64,000 nt of DNA from Rhipicephalus microplus (GCF_043290135.1 NW_027464602.1:1550001-1614000); one strand, 5' to 3'; positions 11,836-25,800 are shown, counted from the stretch's first letter. Numbers and translations: made by a program. The notes: generated by a model not told the origin, from the letters alone.

Positions 11836-14800
11836 AGTCCTGCTCCACTCTCACCACCGTCAGAACATTTCTTCAGAGCTATCAGCCCAAAGAAAAAAAA
11901 GCGCCGCACCACCACCGGGTGGGCTCGAAACTCCAACCTTTCGGTTAACAGCCGATCGCGCTAGCCAATTGCGCCATGGAGACAGTCCTGCTCGACTCTC
12001 ACCACCATCAGAACATAACTTGAAAGCTATTACCACAAAGAAAAAAGCAACACACCACTCCCGGGAGGGCTCGAAACTCCAACCTTTCGGTTAACAGCCG
12101 ATCGCGCTAGCCCATTGCGCCACGGAGACAGTCTTGCTCCCTTCTCACCACCATCAGAACATATCTTCAAAGCTATCAGCCCAAAGAAAAAAAAGCGCCG
12201 CACCACCACCGGGTGGGCTCGAACCTCCAACCTTTCGGTTAACAGCTGATCACGCAAGCCAATTGCGCCACGGAGACAGTCCTGCTCCACTCTCACCACT
12301 ATCAGAACATATCTTCAAAGCTATCAGTGCAAAGAAAAAAAGCGCCGCACCACCACCGGGTGGTGCTCGAACCTCCAACCTTTCGGTTAACAGCCGATCT
12401 CGCAAGCCAATTGCGCCACGAAGACAGTCATGCTCCACTCTCACCACCATCAGAACATATCTTCAAAGCTATCAGTGCAAAGAAAAAAGCAACACACCAC
12501 TCCCGGGAGGGTTCGAAACTCCAACCTTTCGGTTAACAGCCAATCGCGCTAGCCAATTGCGTCACGGAGGCAGTCCTGCTCCACTCTCACCACCATCAGA
12601 ACATATCATCAAAGCTATCACCACAAAGAAAAAAAAGCGCCGCACTACCATCGGGTGGGCTCGAAACTCCAACCTTTCGGTTAACAGCCGATCGCGCTAG
12701 CCAATTGCGCCACGGAGACAGTCCTGCTCCACTCTCAACACCATCAGAACATATCTTCAGAGCTATCAGTGCAAAGAAAAAAGCAACACACCACTCCCGG
12801 GATGGCTCGAAACTCCAACCTTTCGGTTAACAGCCGATCGCGCTAACCCATTGCGCCACGGGGACAGTCTTGCTCCACTCTCACCACCATCACAACATAT
12901 CTTCAAAGCTATCAGCGCAAAGAAAAAAAAGCGCCGCACCACCACCGGGTGGGCTCGTACCTCCAACCTTTCGGTTAACAGCCGATCGCGCTAGCCAATT
13001 GCGCCAGGGAGACAGTCCTGCTCCACTGTCACCGCCATCAGAACATATCTTCAAAGCTATCAGCCCAAAGAAAAAAAAGCACCGCACCACCACCGGGTGG
13101 GCTCGAACCTCCAACCTTTCGTTTAACAGCCAATCGCGCTAGCCAATTGCGCCAAGGAGACAGTCCTGCTCCACTCTCACCACCATCAGAACATATCTTC
13201 AAAGCTATCAGCACAAAGAAAAAAAAGCGCCGCACCACCACAGGGTGGGCTCGAAACTCCAACATTTTGGTTAACAGCCGATCGCGCAAGCCAATTGCGC
13301 CACGGAGACAGTCCTGCTCCACTCTCACCACCGTCAAAACATTTATTCAGATCTATCACCCCAAAGAAAAAAAGCGCCGCACCACCACCGGGAGGGCTCG
13401 AAACTCCAACCTTTCGGTTAACAGCCGATCGCGCTAGCCCATTGCGCCACGGAGACAGTCCTGCTCCACTCTCACCACCATCAGAACATATCTTCAAAGC
13501 TATCAGCGCAAAGAAAAAAGCAACACACCACTCCCGGGAGGGCTCGAAACTCGAACCTTTCGGTTAACAGCCGATCGCGCTAGGCCTTTGCGCCACGGAG
13601 ACAGTCTTGCTCCGCTCTCACCACCATCAGAACATATCTTCAAAGCTATCAGCCCAAAGAAAAAAAAGCGCCGCACCACCACCGGGTGGGCTCGAAACTC
13701 CAACCTTTCGGTTAACAGCCGATCGCGCTAGCCAATTGCGCCATGGAGACAGTCCTGCTCCACTCTCACCACCATCAGTACATATCTTAAAAGCTATTAC
13801 CACAAAGAAAAAAAGCAACACACCACTCCCGGGAGGGCTCGAAACTCCAACCTTTCGGTTAACAGCCGATCGCGCAAGCCAATTGCGCCACAGAGACAGT
13901 CCTGCTCCACTCTCACCACCATCAGAACATATCTTCAAAGCTATCAGCGCAAAGAAAAAAGCAACACATCACTCCCGGGAGGGCTTGAAACTCCAACCTT
14001 TCGGTTAACAGCCGATCGCGGTAGCCCATTGCGCCACGGGGACAGTCTTGCTCCACTCTCACCACCATCAGAACATATCTTCAAAGCTATCAGTGCAAAG
14101 AAAAAAAAGCGCCGCACCACCACCGGGTGGGCTCGAACCTCCAACCTTTCGGTTAACAGCCGATTGCGCAAGCCAATTGCGCCATGGAGACAGTCCTGCT
14201 CCACTCTCACCACCGTCAAAACATTTATTCAGAGCTATCACCCCAAAGAAAAAAAAGCGCCGCACCACCACCGGGAGGGCTCGAAACTCCAACTTTTCGG
14301 TTAACAGCCGATCGCGCTAGCCCATTGCGCACGGAGACAGTCTTGCTTCACTCTCACCACCATCAGAACATATCTTCAAAGCTATCAGCGCAAAGAAAAA
14401 AGCAACACACCACTCCCGGGGGGGCTTGAAACTCCAACATTTCGGTTAACAGGCGATCGCGGTAGCCCATTGCGCCACGGGGACAGTCTTGCTCCACTCT
14501 CACCACCATCAGAACATATCTTCAAAGCTATCAGAACAAAGAAAAAAAAGCGCCGCACCACCAACGGGTGGGCTCGAACCTCCAAACTTTCGGTTAACAG
14601 CCAATCGCGCTAGCCAATTGCGCCACGGAGACAGTCCTGCTCCACTCTCACCACCATCAGAACATATCTTCAAAGCTATCAGCGCAAAGAAAAAAGCAAC
14701 ACACCACTCCCGGGAGGTCTCGAAACTCGAACCTTTCGGTTAACAGCCGATCGCGCTAGCCCTTTGCGCCACGGAGACAGTCTTGCTTCGCTCTCACCAC

Positions 14801-17800
14801 CATCAGAACATATATTCAAAGCTATCAGCGCAAAGAAAAAAGCAACACACCACTCCCGGGCGGGCTCGAAACTCCAACCTTTCGGTTAACAGCCGATCGG
14901 GCTAGCCCATTGCGCCACGGAGACAAACTTGCTCCCTTCTCACCTCCATCAGAACATACCTTCAAAGCTATCAGCCCAAAGAAAAAAAAGCGCCGCACCA
15001 CCACCGGGTGGGCTCGAACCTCCAACCTTTCGGTTAACAGCCGATCGCACTAGCCAATTGCGCCACGGAGACAGTCGCGCTCCACTCTTACCACCATCGG
15101 AACATATCTTCAAAGCTATCAGCACAAAGAAAAAAGCAACACACCACTCCCAGGAGGGCTCGAACCTCCAACTTTTCGGTTAACAGCCAATCGCGCTGGC
15201 CAATTGCGCCACGGAGACAGTCCTGCTCCACACTCACCACCATTAGAACATATCTTTCAAGCTATCAGCCCAAAGAAAAAAAAGCGCCGCACCACCACCA
15301 GGTGGGCTCGAACCTCCAAACTTTCGGTTAACGGCCGATCGCACTAGCCAATTGCGCAACGGAGACAATCGTGCTCCACGCTCACCACCATCAGAAAATA
15401 TCTTCAAAGCTATCAGCGCAAAGAAAAAAGCAACACACCCCACCCGTGAGGGCTCGAACCTCCAACTTTTTGGTTAACAGCCGATCGCGCTAGCCAATGG
15501 CGCCACGGGGACAGTCCTGCTCCACTCTCACCACCGTCAGAACATTTCTTCAGAGCTATGAGCCCAAAGAAAAAAAGCGCCGCACCACCACCGGGTGGGC
15601 TCGAACCTCCATCCTTTCGGTTAACAGCCGATCGCGCTAGCCAATTGCGCCACAGAGACAGTCGTGCTCCACTGTCACCACAATCAGACCATTTCTTCAG
15701 AGCTATCGCCCCAAAGAAAAAAAGCGCCGCACCACCACCGGGTGGGCTCGAAACTCCAACCTTTCGGTTAACAGCCGATCGCGCTAGCCAATTGCGCCAC
15801 GGAGACAGTCTTGCTCCCTTCTCACCACCATCAGAACATATCTTCAAAGCTATCAGCCCAAAGAAAAAAAAGCGCCGCACCACAACCGCGTGGGCTCGAA
15901 CCTCCAACCTTTCGGTTAACAGCTGATCACGCAAGCCAATTGCGCCACGGAGACAGTCCTGCTCCACTCTCACCACTATCAGAACATATCTTCAAAGCTA
16001 TCAGTGCAAAGAAAAAAAAGCGCCGCACCACCACCGGGTGGTGCTCGAACCTCCAACCTTTCGGTTAACAGCCGATCGCGCAAGCCAATTGCACCACGAA
16101 GACAGTCATGCTTCACTCTCACCACCATCAGAACATATCTTCAAAGCTATCAGTGCAAAGAAAAAAGCAACACACCACTCCCGGGAGGGTTCGAAACTCC
16201 AACCTTTCGGTTAACAGCCAATCGCGCTAGCCAATTGCGCCACGAAGACAGTCCTGCTCCACTCTCACCACCATCAGAACATATCATCAAAGCTATCACC
16301 ACAAAGAAAAAAAAGCGCCGCACCACCATCGGGTGGGCTCGAAACTCCAACCTTTCGGTTAACAGCCGATCGCGCTAGCCAATTGCGCCATGGAGACAGT
16401 CGTGCTCCACTCTCACCACCATCAGAACATATCTTCAAAGCTATTACCACAAAGAAAAAAGCAACACACCACTCCTGGGAGGGCTCGAACCTCCAACCTT
16501 TCGGTTAACAGCCGATTGCGCAAGCCAATTGCGCCACGGAGACAGTCCTGCTCCACTCTCACCACCATCAGAACATATCTTCAAAGCTATCAGTGCAAAG
16601 AAAAAAGCAACACACCACTCCCGGGAGGGCTCGAAACTCCAACCTTTCGGTTAACAGCCGATCGCGCTAGCCAATTGCGCCACAGAGACAGTCGTGCTCC
16701 ACTCTCAACAACGTCAGACCATTTCTTCAGAGCTATCGCCCCAAAGAAAGAAAAAGCGCCGCACCGCCACCGGGATGGCTCAAACCTCCAACCTTTCGGT
16801 TAACAGCCGATCGCGCTAGCCAATTGCGCCACGGAGACAGTCCTGCTCCACTCTCACCACCGTCAGAACATTTCTTCAGAGCTATCAGCCCAAAGAAAAA
16901 AAAGCGCCGCACCACCACAGGGTGGGCTCGAAACTCCAACCTTTCGGTTAACAGCCGACCGCGCTAGCCAATTGCGCCATGGAGACAGTCCTGCTCCACT
17001 CTCACCACCATCAGAACATAACTTGAAAGCTATTACCACAAAGAAAAAAGCAACACACCACTCCCGGGAGGGCTCGAAACTCCAACCTTTCGGTTAACAG
17101 CCGATCGCGCTAGCCCATTGCGCCACGGAGACAGTCTTGCTCCCTTCTCACCACCATCAGAACATATCTTCAAAGCTATCAGCCCAAAGAAAAAAAAGCG
17201 CCCCACCACCACCGGGTGGGCTCGAACCTCCAACCTTTCGGTTAACAGCTGATCACGCAAGCCAATTGCGCCACGGAGACAGTGCTGCTCCACTCTCACC
17301 ACTATCAGAACATATCTTCAAAGCTATCAGTGCAAAGAAAAAAAAGCGCCGCACCACCACCGGGTTGTGCTCGAGCCTCCAACCTTTCGGTTAACAGCCG
17401 ATCGCGCAAGCCAATTGCGCCACGAAGACAGTCATGCTCCACTCTCACCACCATCAGAACATATCTTCAAAGCTATCAGTGCAAAGAAAAAAGCAACACA
17501 CCACTCCCGGGAGGGTTCGAAACTCCAACCTTTCGGTTAACAGCCAATCGCGCTAGCCAATTGCGCCACGGAGACAGTCCTGCTCCACTCTCACCACCAT
17601 CAGAACATATCATCAAAGCTATCACCACAAAGAAAAAAAAGCGCCGCACTACCATCGGGTGGGCTCGAAACTCCAACCTTTCGGTTAACAGCCTATCGCG
17701 CTAGCCACTTGCGCCATGGAGACAGTCGTGCTCCACTCTCACCACCATCAGAACATATCTTCAAAGCTATCAGCGCAAAGAAAAAAGCAACACACCCCAC

Positions 17801-18533
17801 CCGTGAGGGCTCGAACCTCCAACCTTTCGGTTAACAGCCGATTGCGCAAGCCAATTGCGCCACGGAGACAGTCCTGCTCCACTCTCACCACCATCAGAAC
17901 ATATCTTCAAAGCTATCAGCGCAAAGAAGAAAAAGCGCCGCACCACCACCGGGTGGGCTCGTACCTCCAACCTTTCGGTTAACAGCCGATCGCGCTAGCC
18001 AATTGCGCCATGGAGACAGTCCTGCTCCACTCTCACCACCATCAGAATATATCTTCAAAGCTATCAGCGCAAAGAAAAAAAAGCGCCGCACCACCACCGG
18101 GTGGGCTCGTACCTCCAACCTTTCGGTTAACAGCCGATCGCGCTAGCCAATTGCGCCAGGGAGACAGTCCTGCTCCACTCTCACCACCATCAGAACATAT
18201 CTTCAAAGCTATCAGCCCAAAGAAAAAAAAGCACCGCACCACCACCGGGTGGGCTCGAACCTCCAACCTTTCGTTTAACAGCCAATCGCGCTAGCCAATT
18301 GCGCCAAGGAGACAGTCCTGCTCCACTCTCACCACCATCAGAACATATCTTCAAAGCTATCAGCACAAAGAAAAAAAAGCGCCGCACCACCACAGGGTGG
18401 GCTCGAAACTCCAACCTTTTGGTTAACAGCCGATCGCGCAAGCCAATTGCGCCACGGAGACAGTCCTGCTCCACTTTCACCACCATTAGGACATATCTTC
18501 AAAGCTATTAGTGCAAAGAAAAAAGCAACACAC

Positions 18534-18607
18534 CATTCCCGGGAGGGCTCGAAACTCCAACCCTTCGGTTTACAGCCGATCGCGCTAGCCCATTGCGCCA
18601 CGAGGAC
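18534..18607 (-). tRNA. tRNA-like unit with anticodon GUA (Tyr-type)
   Basis: The anticodon loop reads CTGTAAA, so the triplet is GUA rather than GUU. The B box is the mutated GTTTCGAGCCC, the acceptor is poor, and the variable region differs (GGGTT). The same variant recurs near 45600, 54090 and 57035, carried by block copying. It is probably a pseudo-tRNA. Confidence 0.4.
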
Positions 18608-19231
18608 AGTCTTGCTCCACTCTCACCACCATCAGAACATATCTTCGAAGCTATCAGCACAAAGAAAAATCAAGCGCCGCACCACCACCGGTTGGGCTCG
18701 AACCTCCAACCTTTCGGTTAACAGCCGATCGCGCTAGCCAATTGCGCCAGGGAGACAGTCCTGCTCCACTCTCACCACCATCAGAACATATCTTCAAAGC
18801 TATTACCACAAAGAAAAAAGCAACACACCACTCCTGGGAGGGCTCGAACCTCCAACCTTTCGGTTAACAGCCGATTGCGCAAGCCAATTGCGCCACGGAG
18901 ACAGTCCTGCTCCACTCTCACCACCATCAGAACATATCTTCAAAGCTATCAGCGCAAAGAAAAAAAAGCGCCGCACCACCACCGGGTGGGCTCGTACCTC
19001 CAACCTTTCGGTTAACAGCCGATCGCGCTAGCCCATTGCGCCACGGAGACAGTCTTGCTCCACTCTCACCACCATCGGAACAATCAACGCAGAGAAAAAA
19101 AAACGCCGCACCACCACCGGGTGGGCTCGAAACTCCAACATTTCGGTTGACAGCCGATCGCGCTAGCCAACTGCGCCACGGAGACAGTCGTGCTCCACAC
19201 TCACCACCATCAGAACATATCTTCAAAGCTA

Positions 19232-22030
19232 TCAGCGCAAAGAAAAAAGGAACACCCCACTCCCGGGAGGGCTCGAAACTCCAATCTTTCGGTTAATAGC
19301 CGATCGCGCTAGCCAATTGCGCCACGGAGACAGTCCTGCTCTACTCTCACCACCATCAGAACATATCTTCAAAGCTATCAGCCCCCAGAAAAAAAGCGCC
19401 GCACCACCACCGGGTGGGCTCGAACCTCTAACTTTTCGGTTAACAGCCGATCGCGCTAGCCAATTGCGCCACAGAGACAGTCGTGCTCCACTCTCAACCA
19501 CCGTCAGACCATTTCTTTAGAGCTATCACCCCAAAGAAAAAAAAGCGCCGCACCACCCCCGAGTGGGCACGAACCTCCAACCTTTCGGTTAACAGCCGAT
19601 CACGCAAGCCAATTGCGCCACGGAGACAGTCCTGCTCCACTCTCACCACTATCAGAACATATCTTCAAAGCTATCAGTGCAAAGAAAAAAAAGCGCCGCA
19701 CCACCACCGGGTGGGCTCGAACCTCCAACCTTTCGGTTAACAGCCGATCGCGCTAGCCAATTGCGCCAGGGAGACAGTCCTGCTCCACTCTCACCGCCAT
19801 CAGAACATATCTTCAAAGCTATCAGCCCAAAGAAAAAAAAGCACCGCACCACCACCGGGTGGGCTCGAACCTCCAACCTATCGGTTAACAGCCGATTGCG
19901 CTAGCCAATTGCGCCACGAATACAGTCCTGCTGCACTCTCACCACCATTAGAACATATCTTCAAAGCTATTACCGCAAAGAAAAAAGCAACACACCACTC
20001 CCGGGAGGGCTCGCAATTCCAACCTTTCGGTTAACAGCCGATCGCGCTAGCCCATTGCGCCACGGAGACAGTCTTGCTCCACTCTCACCACCATCGGAAC
20101 ACATCTTCAAACAATCAACGCAAAGAAAAAAAACGCCGCACCACCACCGGGTGGGCTCGAAACTCCAACATTTCGGTTGACAGCCGATCGTGCTTGCCCA
20201 TTGCGCCACGGGGACAGTCTTGCTACACTCTCACCACCATCAGAACATATCTTCAAAGCTATCAGCGCAAAGAAAAAAAAGCGCCGCACCACCACCGGGT
20301 GGGCTCGAACCTCCATTCTTTCGGTTAACAGCCGATCGCGCAAGCCAATTACGCCACGGAGACAGTCCTGCTCCACTCTCACCACCATCAGAACATATCT
20401 TCAAAGCTATCAGCACAAAGAAAAAAAAGCGCCACATCATCACCGGGTGGGCTCGAACCTCCAACCTTTCGGTTAACAGCCGATCGCGCTAGCCAACTGC
20501 GCCACGGAGACAGTCGTGCTCCACACTCACCACCATCAGAACATATCTTCAAAGCTATCAGCGCAAAGAAAAAAGGAACACACGACTCCCGGGAGGGCTC
20601 GAAACTCCAATCTTTCGGTTGACAGCCGATCGCGCTAGCCAACTGCGCCACGGAGACAGTCGTGCTCCACACTCACCACCATCAGAACATATCTTCAAAG
20701 CTATCAGCGCAAAGAAAAAAGGAACACACCACTCCCGGGAGGGCTCGAAACTCCAATCTTTCGGTTAACAGCCGATCGCGCTAGCCAATTGCGCCACGGA
20801 GACAGTCCTGCTCTACTCTCACCACCATCAGAACATATCTTCAAAGCTATCAGCCCCCAGAAAAAAAGCGCCGCACCACCACCGGGTGGGCTCGAACCTC
20901 TAACTTTTCGGTTAACAGCCGATCGCGCTAGCCAATTGCGCCACAGAGACAGTCGTGCTCCACTCTCAACCACCGTCAGACCATTTCTTCAGAGCTATCA
21001 CCCCAAAGAAAAAAAAGCGCCGCACCACCCCCGAGTGGGCACGAACCTCCAACCTTTCGGTTAACAGCCGATCACGCAAGCCAATTGCGCCACGGAGACA
21101 GTCCTGCTCCACTCTCACCACTATCAGAACATATCTTCAAAGCTATCAGTGCAAAGAAAAAAAAGCGCCGCACCACCACCGGGTGGGCTCGAACCTCCAA
21201 CCTTTCGGTTAACAGCCGATCGCGCTAGCCAATTGCGCCAGGGAGACAGTCCTGCTCCACTCTCACAGCCATCAGAACATATCTTCAAAGCTATCAGCCC
21301 AAAGAAAAAAAAGCACCGCACCACCACCGGGTGGGCTCGAACCTCCAACCTATCGGTTAACAGCCGATTGCGCTAGCCAATTGCGCCACGAATACAGTCC
21401 TGCTGCACTCTCACCACCATTAGAACATATCTTCAAAGCTATTACCGCAAAGAAAAAAGCAACACACCACTCCCGGGAGGGCTCGCAATTCCAACCTTTC
21501 GGTTAACAGCCGATCGCGCTAGCCCATTGCGCCACGGAGACAGTCTTGCTCCACTCTCACCACCATCGGAACACATCTTCAAACAATCAACGCAAAGAAA
21601 AAAAACGCCGCACCACCACCGGGTGGGCTCGAAACTCCAACATTTCGGTTGACAGCCGATCGTGCTTGCCCATTGCGCCACGGGGACAGTCTTGCTACAC
21701 TCTCACCACCATCAGAACATATCTTCAAAGCTATCAGCGCAAAGAAAAAAAAGCGCCGCACCACCACCGGGTGGGCTCGAACCTCCATTCTTTCGGTTAA
21801 CAGCCGATCGCGCAAGCCAATTGCGCCACGGAGACAGTCCTGCTCCACTCTCACCACCATCAGAACATATCTTCAAAGCTATCAGCACAAAGAAAAAAAA
21901 GCGCCACATCATCAACGGGTGGGCTCGAACCTCCAACCTTTCGGTTAACAGCCGATCGCGCTAGCCAACTGCGCCACGGAGACAGTCGTGCTCCACACTC
22001 ACCCCCATCAGAACATATCTTCAAAGCTAT
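19232..22030. repeat. Higher-order repeat, 1,472 bp (10 monomers), two tandem copies
   Basis: Sequence from 19232 recurs from 20704 at an offset of 1,472 bp. Markers include the monomer with CCCCCAG before the A-run, the monomer with GCAATTCC in the T arm (near 20011 and 21483), and the short-spacer monomer with anticodon GUC (20142 and 21614). The second copy gives way near 22030 to the next block type. Confidence 0.82.
20142..20215 (-). tRNA. tRNA-like unit with anticodon GUC (Asp-type), short-spacer monomer
   Basis: The anticodon loop is CTGTCAA, giving GUC. The B box is GTTTCGAGCCC. The D-arm strand is GGGCAAGCACG, so the D stem is imperfect. Its 3' spacer lacks several bases of the usual GATATGTT region (AATCAACGC form). 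Copies occur near 19121 (shorter form), 21614 and 46160. It is likely a pseudo-tRNA. Confidence 0.4.
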
Positions 22031-22647
22031 CAGCGCAAAGAAAAAAGGAACACACGACTCCCGGGAGGGCTCGAAACTCCAATCTTTCGGTTAACAGCCC
22101 ATCGCGCTAGCCAATTGCGCCACGGAGACAGTCCAGCTCTACTCTCACCACCATCAGAACATATCTTCAAATCTATCAGCCCAAAGAAAAAAAAGCGCCG
22201 CACCACCACCGGGTGGGCTCGAACCTCCAAATTTTCTGTTAACAGCCGATCACGCTAGCCAATTGCGTCACGGAGACAGTCCTGCTCTACTCTCACCACC
22301 ACCAGAACATATCTTCAAAGCTATCAGCCCCCAGAAAAAAAGCGCCGCACCACCACCGGGTGGGCTCGAACCTCTAACTTTTCGGTTAACAGCCGATCGC
22401 GCTAGCCAATTGCGCCACAGAGACAGTCGTGCTCCACTCTCACCACCGTCAGACCATTTCTTCAGAGCTATCGCCCCAAAGAAAAAAAAAAGCGCCGCAC
22501 CACCCCCGGGTGGGCTCGAACCTCCAACCTTTCGGTTAACAGCCGATCGCGCTAGCCAATTGCGCCATGGAGACAGTCCTGCTCCACTCTCAGCACCATC
22601 AGAACATATCTTCAAAGCTATCAGCACAAAGAAAAAAAGCGCCACAC

Positions 22648-22721
22648 CATCACCGGGTGGGCTCGAACCTCCAACCTTTCGGTTAAAAGCCGATCGCGCT
22701 AGCCAACTGCGCCACGGAGAC
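22648..22721 (-). tRNA. tRNA-like unit with anticodon UUU (Lys-type)
   Basis: The anticodon loop is CTTTTAA, which reads UUU and also places four T in a row inside the body, itself a Pol III stop signal. A box and B box are intact. The acceptor GTCTCCG/CGGTGAT pairs at six of seven. The T stem has A:A at 51:63. It recurs once per block in the 22263-38500 family. Confidence 0.42.
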
Positions 22722-22793
22722 AGTCGTGCTCCACTCTCACCACCATCAAAACATATCTTCAAACCTATCAGCGCAAAGAAAAAAGCAACACAC

Positions 22794-22867
22794 CACTCCC
22801 GGGAGGGCTCGAACCTCCAACCTTTCGGTTAACAGCCGAACGCGTAAGCCAATTGCACCACGAAGAC
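22794..22867 (-). tRNA. tRNA-Asn(GUU)-like unit with a fully paired anticodon stem
   Basis: One of the few units with the canonical anticodon stem TTCGG/CCGAA, all five pairs. The T stem GGAGG/CCTCC and B box are intact and the anticodon is GUU. The D stem is GTGC/ACGC (one mismatch and one wobble), and the acceptor GTCTTCG/CGGGAGT is weak. Sister copies lie near 25738, 31034, 33972, 36762, 58331 and 60977. Those at about 31034 and 33972 carry C at position 37. Confidence 0.52.
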
Positions 22868-25800
22868 AGTCCTGCTCCACTCTCACCACCGTCAAAACAT
22901 TTATTCAGAGCTATCACCCTAAAGAAAAAAAGCGCCGCACCACCACCGGGAGGGCTCGAAACTCCAACCTTTCGGTTAACAGCCGATCGCGCTAGCCCAT
23001 TGCGCCACGGAGACTGTCCTGCTCCACTCTCACCACCATCAGAACATATCTTCAAAGCTATCAGCGCAAAGAAAAAAGCAACACACCACTCCCGGGAGGG
23101 CTCGAAACTCGAACCTTTCGGTTAACAGCCGATCGCGCTAGCCCTTTGCGCCACGGAGACAGTCTTGCTCCGCTCTCACCACCATCACAACATATCTTCA
23201 AAGCTATCAGCCCAAAGAAAAAAAAGCGCCCCACCACCACCGGGTGGGCTCGAAACTCCAACCTTTCGGTTAACAGCCGATCGCGCTAGCCAATTGCGCC
23301 ATGGAGACAGTCCTGCTCCACTCTCACCACCATCAGAACATATCTTAAAAGCTATTACCACAAAGAAAAAAAGCAACACACCACTCCCGGAAGGGCTCGA
23401 AACTCCAACCTTTCGGTTAACAGCCGATCGCGCAAGCCATTTGCGCCACGGAGACAGTCCTGCTCCACTTTCACCACCATCACAACATATCTTCAAAGCT
23501 ATCAGTGCAAAGAAAAAAGCAACACACCACTCCCGGGAGGGCTTGAAACTCCAACCTTTCGGTTAACAGCCGATTGCGGTAGCCCATTGCGCCACGGGGA
23601 CAGTCTTGCTCCACTCTCACCACCATCAGAACATATCTTCAAAGCTATCAGTGCAAAGAAAAAAAAGCGCCGCACCACCACCGGGTGGGCTCGAACCTCC
23701 AACCTTTCGGTTAACAGCCGATCGCGCAAGCCAATTGCGCCACGGAGACAGTCCTGCTCCACTCTCACCACCGTCAAAACATTTATTTAGAGCTATCACC
23801 CCAAAGAAAAAAAAGCGCCGCACCACCACCGGGAGGGCTCGAAACTTCAACCTTTCGGTTAACAGCCGATCGCGCTAGCCCATTGCGCCAGGGAGACAGT
23901 CTTGCTTCACTCTCACCACCATCAGAACATATCTTCAAAGCTATCAGCACAAAGAAAAAAAAAGCGCCGCACCACCACCGGGTGGGCTCGAACCTCCAAA
24001 CTTTCGGTTAACAGCCGATCGCGCTAGCCAATTGCGCCACGGAGACAGTCCTGCTCCATTCTCACCACCATCAGAACATATCTTCAAAGCTATCAGCGCA
24101 AAGAAAAAAGCAACACACCACTCCCGGGAGGGCTCGAAACTCGAACCTCTCGGTTAACAGCCGATCGCGCTAGCCCTTTGCGCCACGGAGACAGTCTTGC
24201 TCCGCTCTCACCACCATCAGAACATATATTCAAAGCTATCAGCGCAAAGAAAAAAGCAACACACCACTCCCGGGCGGGCTCAAAACTCCAACCTTTCGGT
24301 TAACAGCCGATCGGGCTAGCCCATTGCGCCACGGAGACAAACTTGCTCCCTTCTCACCTCCATCAGAACATATCTTCAAAGCTATCAGCCCAAAGAAAAA
24401 AAAGCGCCGCACCACCACCGGGTGGGCTCGAACCTCCAACCTTTCGGTTAACAGCCGATCCCACTAGCCGATTGCGCCACGGAGACAGTCGCGCTCCACT
24501 CTCACCACCATCAGAACATATCTTCAGAGCTATCAGCACAAAAAAAAAGCAACAAACCACTCCCGGGAGGGCTCGAACCTCCAACATTTCCGTTAACAGC
24601 CGATCGCGCTGGCCAATTGCGCCACGGAGACAGTCCTGCTCCACTCTCACCACCATATGAACATATCTTTCAAGCTATCAGCCCAAAGAAAAAAAAAGCG
24701 CCGCACCACTACCAGGTGGGCTCGATCCTCCAACCTTTCGGTTAACAGCCGATCGCGCTAGCCAATTGCGCCACGGAGACAGTCCTGCTCCACTCTCACC
24801 ACCATCAGAACATATCTTCAAAGCTATCAGCACAAAGAAAAAAAGCGCCACATCATCACCGGGTGGGCTCGAACCTCCAACCTTTCGGTTAACAGCCGAT
24901 CGCGCTAGCCAACTGCGCCACGGAGACAGTCGTGCTCCACACTCACCACCATCAGAACATATCTTCAAAGCTATCAGCGCAAAGAAAAAAGGAACACACC
25001 ACTCCCGGGAGGGCTCGAAACTCCAATCTTTCGGTTAACAGCCGATTGCGCTAGCCAATTGCGCCACGGAGACAGTCCAGCTCTACTCTCACCACCATCA
25101 GAACATATCTTCAAATCTATCAGCCCAAAGAAAAAAAAGCGCCGCACCACCACCGGGTGGGCTCGAACCTCCAAATTTTCTGTTAACAGCCGATCACGCT
25201 AGCCAATTGCGTCACGGAGACAGTCCTGTTCTACTCTCACCACCACCAGAACATATCTTCAAAGCTATCAGCCCCCAGAAAAAAAGCGCCGCACCACCAC
25301 CGGGTGGGCTCGAACCTCTAACTTTTCGGTTAACAGCCGATCGCGCTAGCCAATTGCGCCACAGATACAGTCGTGCTCCACTCTCACCACCGTCAGACCA
25401 TTTCTTCAGAGCTATCGCCCCAAAGAAAAAAAAAAGCGCCGCACCACCCCCGGGTGGGCTCGAACCTCCAACCTTTCGGTTAACAGCCGATCACGCTAGC
25501 CAATTGCGCCATGGAGACAGTCCTGCTCCACTCTCAGCACCATCAGAACATATCTTCAAAGCTATCAGCACAAAGAAAAAAAGCGCCACACCATCACCGG
25601 GTGGGCTCGAACCTCGAACCTTTCGGTTAAAAGCCGATCGCGCTAGCCAACTGCGCCACGGAGACAGTCGTGCTCCACTCTCACCACCATCAAAACATAT
25701 CTTCAAACCTATCAGCGCAAAGAAAAAAGCAACACACCACTCCCGGGAGGGCTCGAACCTCCAACCTTTCGGTTAACAGCCGAACGCGTAAGCCAATTGC

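Larger units (their letters stand above)
6951..15182. repeat. Higher-order repeat, 4,116 bp (28 monomers), two tandem copies
   Basis: Copy one is about 6951-11066 and copy two about 11067-15182. Many markers are offset by exactly 4,116 bp, for example the spacer variant ACAAACTTGCTCCC (7131 and 11247) and the rare AAAAATGCGCC 3' flank (near 7192 and 11308). 4,116 equals 28 x 147 and also 2 x 2,058. Part of the same order, about 200-2100, occurs a third time at an offset of 8,971-8,973 bp. Differences between the two copies are rare single bases. Confidence 0.85.

Noticed and set aside
6951..15182. Assembly duplication as the explanation for near-identical blocks
   Set aside because: Not excluded, but blocks differ by scattered single bases and by whole monomers, and several block types with different periods coexist. 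That favours real higher-order repeats; long-read depth would settle it.
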